Source: Myxococcota bacterium
GTDB taxonomy: Bacteria; Myxococcota_A; Polyangia; HGW-17
Assembly: GCA_018821745.1 (NCBI GenBank)
Contig: JAHJLU010000644.1
Location: 1 to 8,451 of the forward strand
DNA: 8,451 nucleotides
Reading direction: 5' to 3'
Shown here: piece by piece, positions 6,044-8,451 of the stretch
Position numbering within the stretch: the first letter of the stretch is position 1
How the letters are laid out: each line of letters starts with the position of its first letter
The notes under the pieces: generated by a model
Seen by the model: only the letters and a program-made list of their open reading frames with translations
Told to the model about the DNA's origin: nothing
Database searches by the model: none
Position numbers and translations under genes: made by a program

Positions 6044-7151
6044 AACCCTTCATCCCATTGACGATGTACAGGTGCTTATGAGAGCAAAAGCATACATGGA
6101 ACTCTCGGGCTGTACGTTTGACGAGGCCATGGAACAGGTGCAGCGTCTGATCCCGCAGGTGATGGATCCCGCTGAACTGTTCGCCCAGGTGGCCAGGGTG
6201 GATCCATCAAAAACCTTTGATAATTATATCAGTTGTACCCAAAATGAGTTTCCCGTGGAGCTCCTCTCCACCATCGCCACCGATCCGGAGTTTGCGACCA
6301 AATACAGTCCCCTCTATGTCTACGCCGCGGTCGGTCTGGGTAAGACCCATCTGTTCTCTGCAGTGATCAACGCCGTTCCTTCCCGAAAGACACTGTTCAT
6401 CAACACGGCAGAGCTGGAAGTGGTCATCGAGAGCGCTCGGCAGAAGGGGGGCTGGTCACTCTTTCGGGAGTTCTTCAAGTCATTGGATTTGCTGTGCATT
6501 GATGACATCCAGCTCTGCGAGGGCGTGCCTTCGGTGCAGCGGGAGATTTTTGCGATTATCAACGCCATGGTGGAGGAAAAACGAACGGTTCTCATCTCCT
6601 CGGACGTGCCCCCCACCCGGCTCAAGAATATCGAATTGCGTCTCGCCTCCCGCCTCGGTGGCGGGGTCATTGTCACCCTCAGCATGGGCGACCGGGAATA
6701 TAGGGAGCGGATTCTGGCAAGGGCCTATCCTGAATTGAAGAAGACTCCAGAGATCCTGGGGCATATAGCTGAACTCTGCTCGGCCTCCGTGCGCGAGCTC
6801 CTGGCGGGAGGGAGGACGGTCCATGCCTTCATGAGCTCTGGGCACCATGCCCTTGGACTCGACGATATCAGCGTCCTGCTTGGAAGGGTTCCACCGCAAA
6901 AATCAGCAGAGCCTCCTGTGCGCGTCGAGACACCCCAGGATTCGACGCATCTGCATAAATTCAAAGAGATGCTGGAAGGTGCAGAGTCCGAGGAGGAGTA
7001 CTTCCTTGCGATTCAGATAGCCATCAATACGCGCCTCACGGAGTTGAGACGGGCGGGTGGCCCGGAGTCGGAAATCAATAAATTCGAGAGAGCGATGGAG
7101 CTCGTTCAGAAGCGGGATCTCCAAGAAGTTATGAAAATCATTGGAATGTAA
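6030..7151 (+). CDS. DnaA-like AAA+ ATPase lacking the DnaA DNA-binding domain
   Basis: A 373-residue AAA+ ATPase of the DnaA/Hda type. The homology starts at about residue 59 (PSKTFDNYI, compare DnaA YTFDNF) and includes Walker A VGLGKTHL (101-108), Walker B LLCIDDIQL (154-162), sensor I region LISSDVPPTRL (188-198), a box VII-like RLASRLGGG (204-212) with the likely arginine finger, and sensor II VREL (254-257). After a Pro-rich linker (288-303), where DnaA has its DnaA-box-binding helix-turn-helix, there is instead a short charged helical region (306-373). The N-terminal 55 residues (RAKAYMELSGCTFDEAMEQVQRL) are also helical and unlike DnaA domain I. It probably forms nucleotide-dependent assemblies, with a protein rather than a DnaA box as target; replication control is not implied. 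Start ATG 6030, with AGGAG 9 bases upstream, lies inside the preceding gene. Confidence 0.88.
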   Translation: MTSSETLHPIDDVQVLMRAKAYMELSGCTFDEAMEQVQRLIPQVMDPAELFAQVARVDPSKTFDNYISCTQNEFPVELLSTIATDPEFATKYSPLYVYAAVGLGKTHLFSAVINAVPSRKTLFINTAELEVVIESARQKGGWSLFREFFKSLDLLCIDDIQLCEGVPSVQREIFAIINAMVEEKRTVLISSDVPPTRLKNIELRLASRLGGGVIVTLSMGDREYRERILARAYPELKKTPEILGHIAELCSASVRELLAGGRTVHAFMSSGHHALGLDDISVLLGRVPPQKSAEPPVRVETPQDSTHLHKFKEMLEGAESEEEYFLAIQIAINTRLTELRRAGGPESEINKFERAMELVQKRDLQEVMKIIGM

Positions 7152-7194
7152 TGTTCCACTAACCTTCGGCTATTGACCGAGAAAGGAATTGAAA

Positions 7195-7539
7195 ATGTCC
7201 GTTAAAGATGTACTGCAGGAAATCATGAAAACTGATGGTGTTGATGATGCCCTTATCGTAGGGAGGGATGGTTTTGTTATCGAGCATGTGGGGCAGCTCC
7301 AGGCCGATATGATCGGGGTCGCCGTCTCCACGGTTATCGGTGCCGTGGAGGCCATGGGCCGCACGACCGAGAAGGGAAACCTCTTCGAGATCATGGCCGA
7401 ATTCGATGGCGGAACCATTATCTCCGCCCCCGTCGGGAACGACGCGGTCCTGGGTGTCACGGCGCGCCAGGGAGGAAACCTCGGTGGTATCCGGTTCGCG
7501 GTGAAGAAGAACATTGAACCGCTCAAGCGCATGCTGTGA
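7195..7539 (+). CDS. Stand-alone Roadblock/LC7 domain protein
   Basis: A 114-residue protein that is all Roadblock/LC7 domain: an N-terminal helix (SVKDVLQEIMKTDGV), then ALIVGRDGFVIEHVG, a long helix DMIGVAVSTVIGAVEAMGR, LFEIMAEFDGGTIISAPVG, AVLGVTARQGGNLG and a last amphipathic helix IRFAVKKNIEPLKRML. The length fits the minimal family size. Such proteins form homo- or heterodimers and act on Ras-like GTPases. Unlike the MglB-like protein it has no C-terminal extension. Start ATG 7195 has AAGGA 7 bases upstream; a TTG two codons earlier (7189) is less likely. It is 43 bases after the DnaA-like gene and 57 bases before the next, with no clear promoter or terminator in either gap. Confidence 0.9.
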   Translation: MSVKDVLQEIMKTDGVDDALIVGRDGFVIEHVGQLQADMIGVAVSTVIGAVEAMGRTTEKGNLFEIMAEFDGGTIISAPVGNDAVLGVTARQGGNLGGIRFAVKKNIEPLKRML

Positions 7540-7596
7540 AACCTGATCACAAAGATTAACAACGAACGTTGAATGTAAAAGAAACGGAGAAAGAAA

Positions 7597-8058
7597 ATGA
7601 CAGATAAAATTGATGTGAAAGTGGTTCAAGGAATTCTTTATGGTGTTTACAAATCCCTGTACAACATTGCCGGAGCGAGCTCCGCCGCTATTATGCGTCA
7701 GGCGGCCCCGGATATACTGGACTCCCTCAACCAGTTGGGAGTGGATTTCTCCTGTGTGGACGATATACAAAAGCTCCAGAGCAAGCTCGGTGAGACACTC
7801 ACCAACGCAGGAGCCTGTGACTCCATCAATTTCTCCATGGAAGGGGATGTGCTCACGGCCAAAATCCACAACTGCTCCTTTTATGACCTCACCATGAAAC
7901 TCAAGGCCGACGGAATCCCCGCCTTCGGGTGTCCCTTCGCAGCCCTGACCATCGCCATCGCAGAGAAGAACCTGGGCAAGAGAGCCCGCCTGGTGCACCT
8001 CGCTCCCACGGAAGGTGGAAACGAAGGTGACACCACACTGAAAGTGCAACTGAGCTAG
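7597..8058 (+). CDS. Small four-cysteine protein, possibly V4R-like
   Basis: A 153-residue soluble protein, last gene before the operon terminator. I do not recognise it firmly. The N-terminal half is helical (VVQGILYGVYKSLYNIAGASSAAIMRQAAPDILDSL across residues 9-44), followed by a second helix (57-70), a beta segment INFSMEGDVLTAKIHNC (77-93), then AFGCPFAALTIAIAEKNLGK (109-128) and a final strand pair ending TLKVQL. Cysteines at 53, 74, 93 and 112, with NC-S-F and GCPF spaced 19 residues apart, recall V4R domains, which bind small hydrophobic ligands or metals through such cysteines. It might supply small-molecule or redox sensing to the module. No signal peptide or membrane segment. Start ATG 7597 has GGAG 7 bases upstream. 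The coding call is strong; the family is a guess. Confidence 0.85.
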   Translation: MTDKIDVKVVQGILYGVYKSLYNIAGASSAAIMRQAAPDILDSLNQLGVDFSCVDDIQKLQSKLGETLTNAGACDSINFSMEGDVLTAKIHNCSFYDLTMKLKADGIPAFGCPFAALTIAIAEKNLGKRARLVHLAPTEGGNEGDTTLKVQLS

Positions 8059-8065
8059 TATATGG

Positions 8066-8124
8066 GAGCGGAAGCGGCCACCAATTGTTCTGACCGACCA
8101 TCGGCCGCTTCCGCTCTTTCTTTT
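8066..8124 (+). terminator. Rho-independent terminator of the operon
   Basis: A perfect 14-bp stem, GAGCGGAAGCGGCC (8066-8079) pairing with 8103-8116, has a 23-base loop and is followed by TTTCTTTT (8117-8124). It starts 8 bases after the stop of the last operon gene and precedes the ankyrin gene, so it marks the right end of the transcription unit. The large loop is unusual but the stem is very stable. Confidence 0.88.
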
Positions 8125-8138
8125 CAGCAGAGGACACT

Positions 8139-8451
8139 ATGAACGCTCTTCGGCCCAACGGACAAGGCACCTATGATGAATGGGGGAGAACCCGCCTCAT
8201 CAATGCGGTCATCGACGAAAACTTTCCCCTGGTGAAAGAACTGGCCGCCCGGCCGGACATGCTCCATATGCCGGATATCAACGGTTCCACACCGGTGATC
8301 ATCGCCGCCCATATTGGGAACGTGCTCATCCTCCACCACCTGGTTGGCTTGGGGGCGGATCTTCGTGTAAAAGACACCTTCGGCTTTGATCCGCTCCTCC
8401 GTGCGGCCATGGCGGGCCATTTTGAGTCGGTTCTCTATCTTTTGGAGCGGG
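8139..8451 (+). CDS. Ankyrin-repeat protein, 3' end beyond window
   Basis: Open from ATG 8139, with GAGG about 5 bases upstream, to the right edge without a stop (104 codons visible). No signal peptide is apparent. Three ankyrin-type repeats can be read: one degenerate (about 16-46, GRTRLINAVIDENFPLVKEL), one clear (about 48-79, NGSTPVIIAAHIGNVLILHH then GLGADLRVKD), and a third cut by the edge (about 80-104, GFDPLLRAAMAGHFESVLYL). Ankyrin repeats mediate protein-protein contacts. The gene starts 14 bases after the terminator run, so it either depends on read-through or has its own promoter overlapping the terminator region, which I cannot identify. Whether it works with the module is unknown; the adjacency and same strand are the only hints. 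It is not one of the eight genes I assign to the operon. Confidence 0.88.
   Translation, partial: MNALRPNGQGTYDEWGRTRLINAVIDENFPLVKELAARPDMLHMPDINGSTPVIIAAHIGNVLILHHLVGLGADLRVKDTFGFDPLLRAAMAGHFESVLYLLER

Noticed and set aside
7142..7158. Inverted repeat TGGAA-N7-TTCCA across the stop of the DnaA-like gene
   Set aside because: Only 5-bp arms, partly within coding sequence, with no second copy.
7560..7571. Short palindrome CAACGAACGTTG before the last operon gene
   Set aside because: Five-base arms with a two-base centre; single copy, close to what chance allows, and no T-run or promoter beside it.
7159..8049. Long minus-strand open frame (296 codons) opposite the last two operon genes
   Set aside because: It is antisense to two well-supported genes with RBS sites, and its translation shows no domain; it follows from the codon bias of the real genes.

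Overview
The window reads as an accessory regulatory locus of a sigma-54-using, didermic bacterium, most likely of the deltaproteobacterial assemblage (Desulfobacterota or Myxococcota type). This is inferred from the MglA/MglB pair, PATAN (DUF4388) and Roadblock/LC7 proteins, an NtrC-family activator and a textbook -24/-12 promoter. No rRNA, tRNA, CRISPR array or transposase is visible, and the lineage cannot be fixed from this sequence alone.

Layout. Bases 1-725 hold the 3' part of an ABC-2 type permease. It converges, after a 33-base gap, on a minus-strand gene (759-2138) for an NtrC-type response regulator (receiver, sigma-54 AAA+ domain, Fis-type helix-turn-helix). A 598-base divergent intergenic region (2139-2736) carries a sigma-70-like promoter for the regulator, three copies of a GCGTGA-nnn-TCACGC palindrome that look like activator binding sites, a perfect 15-bp inverted repeat of unknown role, and a near-perfect sigma-54 promoter (2676-2690) reading to the right.

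From that promoter runs a tightly packed eight-gene cluster ending at a strong 14-bp-stem terminator (8066-8124). In order: receiver protein with a DHp-like helical tail; receiver-PATAN protein; MglB-like Roadblock protein; MglA small GTPase; PATAN-Roadblock fusion; a DnaA-like AAA+ ATPase without the DnaA DNA-binding domain; a stand-alone Roadblock protein; and a four-cysteine protein with V4R-like features. After the terminator an ankyrin-repeat gene begins and runs off the right edge.

Taken together, the cluster looks like a self-contained signalling or spatial-organisation module. Phosphorelay input (two receiver proteins and the divergent activator) is joined to a Ras-like GTPase, three different Roadblock proteins that could control it, two PATAN adaptors and an unusual DnaA-type ATPase. 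The combination, rather than any single gene, is the part most likely to be undescribed. No histidine kinase is present in the window, so the source of phosphoryl groups is unknown.
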